Assembly (NCBI GenBank): GCA_037178625.1
Contig: CM074134.1
Span: 124,001-188,000, forward strand
Length of the DNA: 64,000 nucleotides
Direction: 5' to 3'
Source of the DNA: Skeletonema tropicum
Taxonomy: Eukaryota > Bacillariophyta > Thalassiosirophyceae > Thalassiosirales > Thalassiosiraceae
A program made the position numbers and the translations under genes. Positions within the stretch are counted from its first letter, which is position 1. Every line of letters starts with the position of its first letter. Positions 53,816-64,000 of this stretch are shown piece by piece. A model generated the notes under the pieces. That model was not told the DNA's origin and made no database searches. It saw only the letters and a list, made by a program, of their open reading frames with translations.

Positions 53816-54670
53816 TTAGATGAGAAGCTTTTGATCTCCCGCGGCGTAACTGTAATAATTGCTAGATGATGATGAGTTTCTGTCTCTTCTTGCGCTGCTG
53901 GTAATGTTAATGTTGTTACCGCCACTACTGACATTTTCACTGGTCAATCTCTGCTGTTGATTCTGCTGAGGTTGCTGTGTGTGTCTATTAATATTAATGC
54001 TACTCGGTCTCGGAGACGACAATCGACGAGTTGTTGTCAACGTCAACGATTGATGTTGATTGCCACGGTAATCACCACCACCACCAAATAAAGATGACAA
54101 TCCTCTCTCTCGCTCTCCTCTCTGTGGACTAGCAGTAGCAGCAGGAACCTTCGAATGTGGATGATGATGATGATCTATACCCAGCGGAGGCAAGCCAAAT
54201 TTACCCCTTAGTAGTGACGTTACATCTCTGGCGAAAGCACGATCGGTAAGACGAACTGCTGCCGAAGTGGTAATTGTCAATATTGCCGATGGCTGCAGTT
54301 TCAGTTTATATTGATGATGTTGCTGTGGCTGTTGGATGCACCGCTTCTTGTCGCTCGAGTTGGCGCCACCAACAGCAGCGTTAGCGTTAGCGTTAGGATG
54401 AACCGACGCCGACGATGATGAAAATGAATACGAAGAATCTGACGCTAACGATAGAGACGTCGACGTCGATGAAGAGAAGCGATACGGAGCACCAGCTGTC
54501 GTCATGGGATAATTTGGTGGATGAATTTGATGACTGTCATGACGATGGAGTTGTTGCGGCGGCGGTGATGTCAGTGATGCTGCTGCAGTGGAGGAGGAGG
54601 ATTTGGGAGTGAAGAGTTGCAAATAGATGCGGTGCGATTCTTGACGGTTGGTATTATTATTGTTGATCAT
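53816..54670 (-). pseudogene. Truncated PH-protein copy (array unit 2)
   Basis: 284 codons. The first ~244 match the start of the PH gene; the sequence then switches at ...RLTS to ENVSSGGNNINITSSARRDRN, ending AAGDQKLLI. The switch is the unit junction near 53938. No PH domain. It retains the same upstream region as the parent, so it may be transcribed. One HHQ unit shorter than the parent in the His/Gln run. Confidence 0.85.
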
Positions 54671-55355
54671 ATTATTAAATTGGCGGTGATCATATTCATA
54701 TTATTACTGGCGGTGATTCTGAATTGATTGTTGTCATCGTCATCGTTTCATGCGATGATCTGCTGATCAATTTATTGTCGACAGGAATGATGAGAGTCAA
54801 AAGCTCTCCTGGGTGCCGGATGGAGGACAGAATCAAAGGTACCATACCGTTGCGACACAGCTGATCATCCTCTCTTGCCTTGGCTTGTTGGACAACCTAA
54901 GTACTTCGTTGGTCAGTCACCAGTCATCAATTGTACTCCACTGTTAATTGCTAGATATTATTTTAGACTCTAGGTTGCTAGATTTGAATTTGTACCATTA
55001 CTTGTACTTGGGAACAGTCGACAGTCGACAGTCGACATCGACAACCTCACCTCGTCCATCTTTTTCACTGAATCTGAACTGCTCTTGACCTCGACAATGG
55101 ACCAGAACTACAAGTACACGGCTGAAGAATTGCCTTTGGATGGTATGGCAGAGAATCGTAGATGAGGTATCGTGACTGCCAAGACCAAGACTCTGACTCG
55201 GTTCGTTTTGTCTTTTGAGTCAAATTCATGTGACATCTTCGATTTTGATTCTCCCTTTGCCTTTGACTTTGACTTTGAGACGTTTTGGACAGTGAGATTC
55301 GTATGTCAAAGGTTATTGCTATGGCGACGTTCTCTCCAGATTCGCCATGTACAAC

Positions 55356-56210
55356 TTAGATGAGAAGCTTTTGATCTCCCGCGGCGTAACTGTAATAATT
55401 GCTAGATGATGATGAGTTTCTGTCTCTTCTTGCGCTGCTGGTAATGTTAATGTTGTTACCGCCACTACTGACATTTTCACTGGTCAATCTCTGCTGTTGA
55501 TTCTGCTGAGGTTGCTGTGTGTGTCTATTAATATTAATGCTACTCGGTCTCGGAGACGACAATCGACGAGTTGTTGTCAACGTCAACGATTGATGTTGAT
55601 TGCCACGGTAATCACCACCACCACCAAATAAAGATGACAATCCTCTCTCTCGCTCTCCTCTCTGTGGACTAGCAGTAGCAGCAGGAACCTTCGAATGTGG
55701 ATGATGATGATGATCTATACCCAGCGGAGGCAAGCCAAATTTACCCCTTAGTAGTGACGTTACATCTCTGGCGAAAGCACGATCGGTAAGACGAACTGCT
55801 GCCGAAGTGGTAATTGTCAATATTGCCGATGGCTGCAGTTTCAGTTTATATTGATGATGTTGCTGTGGCTGTTGGATGCACCGCTTCTTGTCGCTCGAGT
55901 TGGCGCCACCAACAGCAGCGTTAGCGTTAGCGTTAGGATGAACCGACGCCGACGATGATGAAAATGAATACGAAGAATCTGACGCTAACGATAGAGACGT
56001 CGACGTCGATGAAGAGAAGCGATACGGAGCACCAGCTGTCGTCATGGGATAATTTGGTGGATGAATTTGATGACTGTCATGACGATGGAGTTGTTGCGGC
56101 GGCGGTGATGTCAGTGATGCTGCTGCAGTGGAGGAGGAGGATTTGGGAGTGAAGAGTTGCAAATAGATGCGGTGCGATTCTTGACGGTTGGTATTATTAT
56201 TGTTGATCAT
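55356..56210 (-). pseudogene. Truncated PH-protein copy (array unit 3)
   Basis: Same 284-codon chimeric ORF as at 53816-54670, with no difference seen by eye in the protein. Confidence 0.85.
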
Positions 56211-56902
56211 ATTATTAAATTGGCGGTGATCATATTCATATTATTACTGGCGGTGATTCTGAATTGATTGTTGTCATCGTCATCGTTTCATGCGATGATC
56301 TGCTGATCAATTTATTGTCGACAGGAATGATGAGAGTCAAAAGCTCTCCTGGGTGCCGGATGGAGGACAGAATCAAAGGTACCATACCGTTGCGACACAG
56401 CTGATCATCCTCTCTTGCCTTGGCTTGTTGGACAACCTAAGTACTTCGTTGGTCAGTCACCAGTCATCAATTGTACTCCACTGTTAATTGCTAGATATTA
56501 TTTTAGACTCTAGGTTGCTAGATTTGAATTTGTACCATTACTTGTACTTGGGAACAGTCGACAGTCGACAGTCGACAGTCGACATCGACAACCTCACCTC
56601 GTCCATCTTTTTCACTGAATCTGAACTGCTCTTGACCTCGACAATGGACCAGAACTACAAGTACACGGCTGAAGAATTGCCTTTGGATGGTATGGCAGAG
56701 AATCGTAGATGAGGTATCGTGACTGCCAAGACCAAGACTCTGACTCGGTTCGTTTTGTCTTTTGAGTCAAATTCATGTGACATCTTCGATTTTGATTCTC
56801 CCTTTGCCTTTGACTTTGACTTTGAGACGTTTTGGACAGTGAGATTCGTATGTCAAAGGTTATTGCTATGGCGACGTTCTCTCCAGATTCGCCATGTACA
56901 AC

Positions 56903-57757
56903 TTAGATGAGAAGCTTTTGATCTCCCGCGGCGTAACTGTAATAATTGCTAGATGATGATGAGTTTCTGTCTCTTCTTGCGCTGCTGGTAATGTTAATGT
57001 TGTTACCGCCACTACTGACATTTTCACTGGTCAATCTCTGCTGTTGATTCTGCTGAGGTTGCTGTGTGTGTCTATTAATATTAATGCTACTCGGTCTCGG
57101 AGACGACAATCGACGAGTTGTTGTCAACGTCAACGATTGATGTTGATTGCCACGGTAATCACCACCACCACCAAATAAAGATGACAATCCTCTCTCTCGC
57201 TCTCCTCTCTGTGGACTAGCAGTAGCAGCAGGAACCTTCGAATGTGGATGATGATGATGATCTATACCCAGCGGAGGCAAGCCAAATTTACCCCTTAGTA
57301 GTGACGTTACATCTCTGGCGAAAGCACGATCGGTAAGACGAACTGCTGCCGAAGTGGTAATTGTCAATATTGCCGATGGCTGCAGTTTCAGTTTATATTG
57401 ATGATGTTGCTGTGGCTGTTGGATGCACCGCTTCTTGTCGCTCGAGTTGGCGCCACCAACAGCAGCGTTAGCGTTAGCGTTAGGATGAACCGACGCCGAC
57501 GATGATGAAAATGAATACGAAGAATCTGACGCTAACGATAGAGACGTCGACGTCGATGAAGAGAAGCGATACGGAGCACCAGCTGTCGTCATGGGATAAT
57601 TTGGTGGATGAATTTGATGACTGTCATGACGATGGAGTTGTTGCGGCGGCGGTGATGTCAGTGATGCTGCTGCAGTGGAGGAGGAGGATTTGGGAGTGAA
57701 GAGTTGCAAATAGATGCGGTGCGATTCTTGACGGTTGGTATTATTATTGTTGATCAT
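56903..57757 (-). pseudogene. Truncated PH-protein copy (array unit 4)
   Basis: Same 284-codon chimeric ORF. This unit lacks about 20-30 bases of the AT-rich spacer directly upstream of the ATG (57757-57785), which makes it the shortest unit (1516 bp). Confidence 0.85.
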
Positions 57758-58418
57758 ATTATTAAATTGGCGGTGATTCTGAATTGATTGTTGTCATCGT
57801 CATCGTTTCATGCGATGATCTGCTGATCAATTTATTGTCGACAGAATGAGAGTCAAAAGCTCTCCTGGGTGCCGGATGGAGGACAGAATCAAAGGTACCA
57901 TACCGTTGCGACACAGCTGATCATCCTCTCTTGCCTTGGCTTGTTGGACAACCTAAGTACTTCGTTGGTCAGTCACCAGTCATCAATTGTACTCCACTGT
58001 TAATTGCTAGATATTATTTTAGACTCTAGGTTGCTAGATTTGAATTTGTACCATTACTTGTACTTGGGAACAGTCGACAGTCGACAGTCGACAGTCGACA
58101 TCGACAACCTCACCTCGTCCATCTTTTTCACTGAATCTGAACTGCTCTTGACCTCGACAATGGACCAGAACTACAAGTACACGGCTGAAGAATTGCCTTT
58201 GGATGGTATGGCAGAGAATCGTAGATGAGGTATCGTGACTGCCAAGACCAAGACTCTGACTCGGTTCGTTTTGTCTTTTGAGTCAAATTCATGTGACATC
58301 TTCGATTTTGATTCTCCCTTTGCCTTTGACTTTGACTTTGAGACGTTTTGGACAGTGAGATTCGTATGTCAAAGGTTATTGCTATGGCGACGTTCTCTCC
58401 AGATTCGCCATGTACAAC

Positions 58419-59273
58419 TTAGATGAGAAGCTTTTGATCTCCCGCGGCGTAACTGTAATAATTGCTAGATGATGATGAGTTTCTGTCTCTTCTTGCGCTG
58501 CTGGTAATGTTAATGTTGTTACCGCCACTACTGACATTTTCACTGGTCAATCTCTGCTGTTGATTCTGCTGAGGTTGCTGTGTGTGTCTATTAATATTAA
58601 TGCTACTCGGTCTCGGAGACGACAATCGACGAGTTGTTGTCAACGTCAACGATTGATGTTGATTGCCACGGTAATCACCACCACCACCAAATAAAGATGA
58701 CAATCCTCTCTCTCGCTCTCCTCTCTGTGGACTAGCAGTAGCAGCAGGAACCTTCGAATGTGGATGATGATGATGATCTATACCCAGCGGAGGCAAGCCA
58801 AATTTACCCCTTAGTAGTGACGTTACATCTCTGGCGAAAGCACGATCGGTAAGACGAACTGCTGCCGAAGTGGTAATTGTCAATATTGCCGATGGCTGCA
58901 GTTTCAGTTTATATTGATGATGTTGCTGTGGCTGTTGGATGCACCGCTTCTTGTCGCTCGAGTTGGCGCCACCAACAGCAGCGTTAGCGTTAGCGTTAGG
59001 ATGAACCGACGCCGACGATGATGAAAATGAATACGAAGAATCTGACGCTAACGATAGAGACGTCGACGTCGATGAAGAGAAGCGATACGGAGCACCAGCT
59101 GTCGTCATGGGATAATTTGGTGGATGAATTTGATGACTGTCATGACGATGGAGTTGTTGCGGCGGCGGTGATGTCAGTGATGCTGCTGCAGTGGAGGAGG
59201 AGGATTTGGGAGTGAAGAGTTGCAAATAGATGCGGTGCGATTCTTGACGGTTGGTATTATTATTGTTGATCAT
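58419..59273 (-). pseudogene. Truncated PH-protein copy (array unit 5)
   Basis: Same 284-codon chimeric ORF. The spacer has the longer ATTATTATTACTGG form and GACAGTGAATGAATGAG, which mark units 5 to 7 as a subgroup. Confidence 0.85.
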
Positions 59274-59970
59274 ATTATTAAATTGGCGGTGATCATATTC
59301 ATATTATTATTACTGGCGGTGATTCTGAATTGATTGTTGTCATCGTCATCGTTTCATGCGATGATCTGCTGATCAATTTATTGTCGACAGTGAATGAATG
59401 AGAGTCAAAAGCTCTCCTGGGTGCCGGATGGAGGACAGAATCAAAGGTACCATACCGTTGCGACACAGCTGATCATCCTCTCTTGCCTTGGCTTGTTGGA
59501 CAACCTAAGTACTTCGTTGGTCAGTCACCAGTCATCAATTGTACTCCACTGTTAATTGCTAGATATTATTTTAGACTCTAGGTTGCTAGATTTGAATTTG
59601 TACCATTACTTGTACTTGGGAACAGTCGACAGTCGACAGTCGACAGTCGACATCGACAACCTCACCTCGTCCATCTTTTTCACTGAATCTGAACTGCTCT
59701 TGACCTCGACAATGGACCAGAACTACAAGTACACGGCTGAAGAATTGCCTTTGGATGGTATGGCAGAGAATCGTAGATGAGGTATCGTGACTGCCAAGAC
59801 CAAGACTCTGACTCGGTTCGTTTTGTCTTTTGAGTCAAATTCATGTGACATCTTCGATTTTGATTCTCCCTTTGCCTTTGACTTTGACTTTGAGACGTTT
59901 TGGACAGTGAGATTCGTATGTCAAAGGTTATTGCTATGGCGACGTTCTCTCCAGATTCGCCATGTACAAC

Positions 59971-60833
59971 TTAGATGAGAAGCTTTTGATCTCCCGCGGC
60001 GTAACTGTAATAATTGCTAGATGATGATGAGTTTCTGTCTCTTCTTGCGCTGCTGGTAATGTTAATGTTGTTACCGCCACTACTGACATTTTCACTGGTC
60101 AATCTCTGCTGTTGATTCTGCTGAGGTTGCTGTGTGTGTCTATTAATATTAATGCTACTCGGTCTCGGAGACGACAATCGACGAGTTGTTGTCAACGTCA
60201 ACGATTGATGTTGATTGCCACGGTAATCACCACCACCACCAAATAAAGATGACAATCCTCTCTCTCGCTCTCCTCTCTGTGGACTAGCAGTAGCAGCAGG
60301 AACCTTCGAATGTGGATGATGATGATGATCTATACCCAGCGGAGGCAAGCCAAATTTACCCCTTAGTAGTGACGTTACATCTCTGGCGAAAGCACGATCG
60401 GTAAGACGAACTGCTGCCGAAGTGGTAATTGTCAATATTGCCGATGGCTGCAGTTTCAGTTTATATTGATGATGTGATGATGTTGCTGTGGCTGTTGGAT
60501 GCACCGCTTCTTGTCGCTCGAGTTGGCGCCACCAACAGCAGCGTTAGCGTTAGCGTTAGGATGAACCGACGCCGACGATGATGAAAATGAATACGAAGAA
60601 TCTGACGCTAACGATAGAGACGTCGACGTCGATGAAGAGAAGCGATACGGAGCACCAGCTGTCGTCATGGGATAATTTGGTGGATGAATTTGATGACTGT
60701 CATGACGATGGAGTTGTTGCGGCGGCGGTGATGTCAGTGATGCTGCTGCAGTGGAGGAGGAGGATTTGGGAGTGAAGAGTTGCAAATAGATGCGGTGCGA
60801 TTCTTGACGGTTGGTATTATTATTGTTGATCAT
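59971..60833 (-). pseudogene. Truncated PH-protein copy with frameshift (array unit 6)
   Basis: As the other copies, but the His/Gln-coding run at about 60470-60485 carries an extra 8 bases relative to units 2-5. That shifts the frame, so the N-terminal piece stops after ~125 codons. The downstream frame can only start at an internal ATG. Confidence 0.85.
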
Positions 60834-61530
60834 ATTATTAAATTGGCGGTGATCATATTCATATTATTATTACTGGCGGTGATTCTGAATTGATTGTTGT
60901 CATCGTCATCGTTTCATGCGATGATCTGCTGATCAATTTATTGTCGACAGTGAATGAATGAGAGTCAAAAGCTCTCCTGGGTGCCGGATGGAGGACAGAA
61001 TCAAAGGTACCATACCGTTGCGACACAGCTGATCATCCTCTCTTGCCTTGGCTTGTTGGACAACCTAAGTACTTCGTTGGTCAGTCACCAGTCATCAATT
61101 GTACTCCACTGTTAATTGCTAGATATTATTTTAGACTCTAGGTTGCTAGATTTGAATTTGTACCATTACTTGTACTTGGGAACAGTCGACAGTCGACAGT
61201 CGACAGTCGACATCGACAACCTCACCTCGTCCATCTTTTTCACTGAATCTGAACTGCTCTTGACCTCGACAATGGACCAGAACTACAAGTACACGGCTGA
61301 AGAATTGCCTTTGGATGGTATGGCAGAGAATCGTAGATGAGGTATCGTGACTGCCAAGACCAAGACTCTGACTCGGTTCGTTTTGTCTTTTGAGTCAAAT
61401 TCATGTGACATCTTCGATTTTGATTCTCCCTTTGCCTTTGACTTTGACTTTGAGACGTTTTGGACAGTGAGATTCGTATGTCAAAGGTTATTGCTATGGC
61501 GACGTTCTCTCCAGATTCGCCATGTACAAC

Positions 61531-62394
61531 TTAGATGAGAAGCTTTTGATCTCCCGCGGCGTAACTGTAATAATTGCTAGATGATGATGAGTTTCTGTCT
61601 CTTCTTGCGCTGCTGGTAATGTTAATGTTGTTACCGCCACTACTGACATTTTCACTGGTCAATCTCTGCTGTTGATTCTGCTGAGGTTGCTGTGTGTGTC
61701 TATTAATATTAATGCTACTCGGTCTCGGAGACGACAATCGACGAGTTGTTGTCAACGTCAACGATTGATGTTGATTGCCACGGTAATCACCACCACCACC
61801 AAATAAAGATGACAATCCTCTCTCTCGCTCTCCTCTCTGTGGACTAGCAGTAGCAGCAGGAACCTTCGAATGTGGATGATGATGATGATCTATACCCAGC
61901 GGAGGCAAGCCAAATTTACCCCTTAGTAGTGACGTTACATCTCTGGCGAAAGCACGATCGGTAAGACGAACTGCTGCCGAAGTGGTAATTGTCAATATTG
62001 CCGATGGCTGCAGTTTCAGTTTATATTGATGATGTTGATGATGTTGCTGTGGCTGTTGGATGCACCGCTTCTTGTCGCTCGAGTTGGCGCCACCAACAGC
62101 AGCGTTAGCGTTAGCGTTAGGATGAACCGACGCCGACGATGATGAAAATGAATACGAAGAATCTGACGCTAACGATAGAGACGTCGACGTCGATGAAGAG
62201 AAGCGATACGGAGCACCAGCTGTCGTCATGGGATAATTTGGTGGATGAATTTGATGACTGTCATGACGATGGAGTTGTTGCGGCGGCGGTGATGTCAGTG
62301 ATGCTGCTGCAGTGGAGGAGGAGGATTTGGGAGTGAAGAGTTGCAAATAGATGCGGTGCGATTCTTGACGGTTGGTATTATTATTGTTGATCAT
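61531..62394 (-). pseudogene. Truncated PH-protein copy (array unit 7)
   Basis: 287 codons. It keeps the extra HHQ unit (QHHQHHQYK) found in the full-length gene, while otherwise matching the chimeric ORF with the AAGDQKLLI end. Confidence 0.85.
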
Positions 62395-62906
62395 ATTATT
62401 AAATTGGCGGTGATCATATTCATATTATTATTACTGGCGGTGATTCTGAATTGATTGTTGTCATCGTCATCGTTTCATGCGATGATCTGCTGATCAATTT
62501 ATTGTCGACAGTGAATGAATGAGAGTCAAAAGCTCTCCTGGGTGCCGGATGGAGGACAGAATCAAAGGTACCATACCGTTGCGACACAGCTGATCATCCT
62601 CTCTTGCCTTGGCTTGTTGGACAACCTAAGTACTTCGTTGGTCAGTCACCAGTCATCAATTGTACTCCACTGTTAATTGCTAGATATTATTTTAGACTCT
62701 AGGTTGCTAGATTTGAATTTGTACCATTACTTGTACTTGGGAACAGTCGACAGTCGACAGTCGACAGTCGACATCGACAACCTCACCTCGTCCATCTTTT
62801 TCACTGAATCTGAACTGCTCTTGACCTCGACAATGGACCAGAACTACAAGTACACGGCTGAAGAATTGCCTTTGGATGGTATGGCAGAGAATCGTAGATG
62901 AGGTAT

Positions 62907-63406
62907 NNNNNNNNNNNNNNNNNNNNNNNNNNNNNNNNNNNNNNNNNNNNNNNNNNNNNNNNNNNNNNNNNNNNNNNNNNNNNNNNNNNNNNNNNNNNNN
63001 NNNNNNNNNNNNNNNNNNNNNNNNNNNNNNNNNNNNNNNNNNNNNNNNNNNNNNNNNNNNNNNNNNNNNNNNNNNNNNNNNNNNNNNNNNNNNNNNNNNN
63101 NNNNNNNNNNNNNNNNNNNNNNNNNNNNNNNNNNNNNNNNNNNNNNNNNNNNNNNNNNNNNNNNNNNNNNNNNNNNNNNNNNNNNNNNNNNNNNNNNNNN
63201 NNNNNNNNNNNNNNNNNNNNNNNNNNNNNNNNNNNNNNNNNNNNNNNNNNNNNNNNNNNNNNNNNNNNNNNNNNNNNNNNNNNNNNNNNNNNNNNNNNNN
63301 NNNNNNNNNNNNNNNNNNNNNNNNNNNNNNNNNNNNNNNNNNNNNNNNNNNNNNNNNNNNNNNNNNNNNNNNNNNNNNNNNNNNNNNNNNNNNNNNNNNN
63401 NNNNNN
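62907..63406. other. Assembly gap of exactly 500 N inside the tandem array
   Basis: The flanks are array sequence on both sides. If only one unit boundary were missing, about 785 bases would be needed to connect them, so 500 is a placeholder and the true copy number is unknown. Confidence 0.95.
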
Positions 63407-63669
63407 GCCGACGATGATGAAAATGAATACGAAGAATCTGACGCTAACGATAGAGACGTCGACGTCGATGAAGAGAAGCGATACGGAGCACCAGCTGTCG
63501 TCATGGGATAATTTGGTGGATGAATTTGATGACTGTCATGACGATGGAGTTGTTGCGGCGGCGGTGATGTCAGTGATGCTGCTGCAGTGGAGGAGGAGGA
63601 TTTGGGAGTGAAGAGTTGCAAATAGATGCGGTGCGATTCTTGACGGTTGGTATTATTATTGTTGATCAT
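63407..63669 (-). pseudogene. Partial PH-protein 5' copy after the gap (array unit 8)
   Basis: Codons 1 to about 88 of the PH-type ORF, running into the N gap. Its upstream spacer has the ATTATTAAATTGGCGG and GACAGAATGAGAG forms found beside the full-length gene at 53132, unlike units 2-7. Whether the frame continues as truncated or full-length cannot be seen. Confidence 0.75.
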
Positions 63670-64000
63670 ATTATTAAATTGGCGGTGATCATATTCATAT
63701 TATTAAATTGGCGGTGATTCTGAATTGATTGTTGTCATCGTCATCGTTTCATGCGATGATCTGCTGATCAATTTATTGTCGACAGAATGAGAGTCAAAAG
63801 CTCTCCTGGGTGCCGGATGGAGGACAGAATCAAAGGTACCATACCGTTGCGACACAGCTGATCATCCTCTCTTGCCTTGGCTTGTTGGACAACCTAAGTA
63901 CTTCGTTGGTCAGTCACCAGTCATCAATTGTACTCCACTGTTAATTGCTAGATATTATTTTAGACTCTAGGTTGCTAGATTTGAATTTGTACCATTACTT

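Larger units (their letters stand above)
52391..64000. repeat. Tandem array of ~1.55-kb units spanning the PH gene's 5' end and promoter
   Basis: Units begin at CACTGGTCAATCTCTGCTG at 52391, 53938, 55478, 57025, 58541, 60093 and 61653, giving lengths of 1547, 1540, 1547, 1516, 1552 and 1560 bp. A further copy emerges from the N gap at 63407 and runs past the window. Units are nearly identical. Differences are small indels: GTCGACA (3 or 4 copies), GATGTT in the His codons, and the spacer just upstream of the start codon. Each unit contains, left to right on +, the antisense of the first ~247 PH codons, a ~420-bp spacer, the codons MDQNYKYTAEELPLDG, and ~380 bp more. Unit 1 begins inside the full-length gene. 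Confidence 0.95.

Noticed and set aside
52877..62336. Recurrent 65- and 63-codon plus-strand ORFs in every array unit
   Set aside because: The 65-codon ones are antisense shadows of the Ser/Asp-rich PH start. The 63-codon ones lie in the unit's non-coding part without start context; repetition comes from the array, not from selection.
62707..63669. Long ORFs running through the N gap
   Set aside because: They are open only because undefined bases contain no stop codons.

Overview
The window is nuclear DNA of a photosynthetic eukaryote, most probably a centric diatom of the Thalassiosira/Skeletonema type (inferred from the sequence alone). The signs are short GT-AG introns of about 75-135 bp in otherwise compact genes, a plastid precursor with an ASAFAP-like motif (NAFAPP) followed by a twin-arginine lumen-targeting segment, a BspA-type leucine-rich-repeat protein of the kind expanded in diatoms, a Copia reverse-transcriptase fragment, and a solitary 5S rRNA gene. 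The standard genetic code fits throughout.

Layout. 0-12.6 kb is a transposon graveyard. It holds a near-complete minus-strand non-LTR retrotransposon ORF (endonuclease, RT, RNase H, zinc knuckle), a 360-bp MITE with 49-bp terminal inverted repeats, a truncated Copia RT, two diverged copies of a hairpin-bearing non-coding repeat, a second kind of RT relic, and a broken DNA2-type helicase. 13-30.3 kb is the ordinary gene-bearing part: a small secreted Cys-rich protein, 5S rRNA, a SUN-domain protein, an unknown protein, an ABM-domain membrane protein, a four-exon RetSat-type FAD oxidoreductase, an LRR_5 protein, a thylakoid-lumen-type protein and two tandem sulfotransferases. 30.4-33.2 kb is a decayed DNA transposon with inverted ends, inserted into the 3' flank of the second sulfotransferase. 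A foldback element and a purple acid phosphatase follow, with a duplicated tail of the phosphatase gene downstream.

37.4-43.4 kb is, as I read it, a roughly 6-kb DNA transposon. It has imperfect inverted ends, repeated subterminal motifs and a candidate target duplication. Inside are a ten-copy array of a ~200-bp repeat that can encode a hydrophobic peptide, an OTU cysteine-protease gene, and a transposase-like ORF split by one in-frame TAA. This is the best candidate here for an undescribed system.

45.2-49.1 kb encodes a three-exon TRP-like cation channel with ankyrin-like and PAS regions, whose pore motif is assembled across an intron. 50-53.1 kb encodes a large polyQ PH-domain protein. 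From 52.4 kb to the window end, its promoter and the first ~230 codons are repeated in tandem at a ~1.55-kb period (at least seven further copies, one interrupted by a 500-N gap). Each copy carries a truncated chimeric ORF on the minus strand and the first codons of a possible divergent gene on the plus strand.
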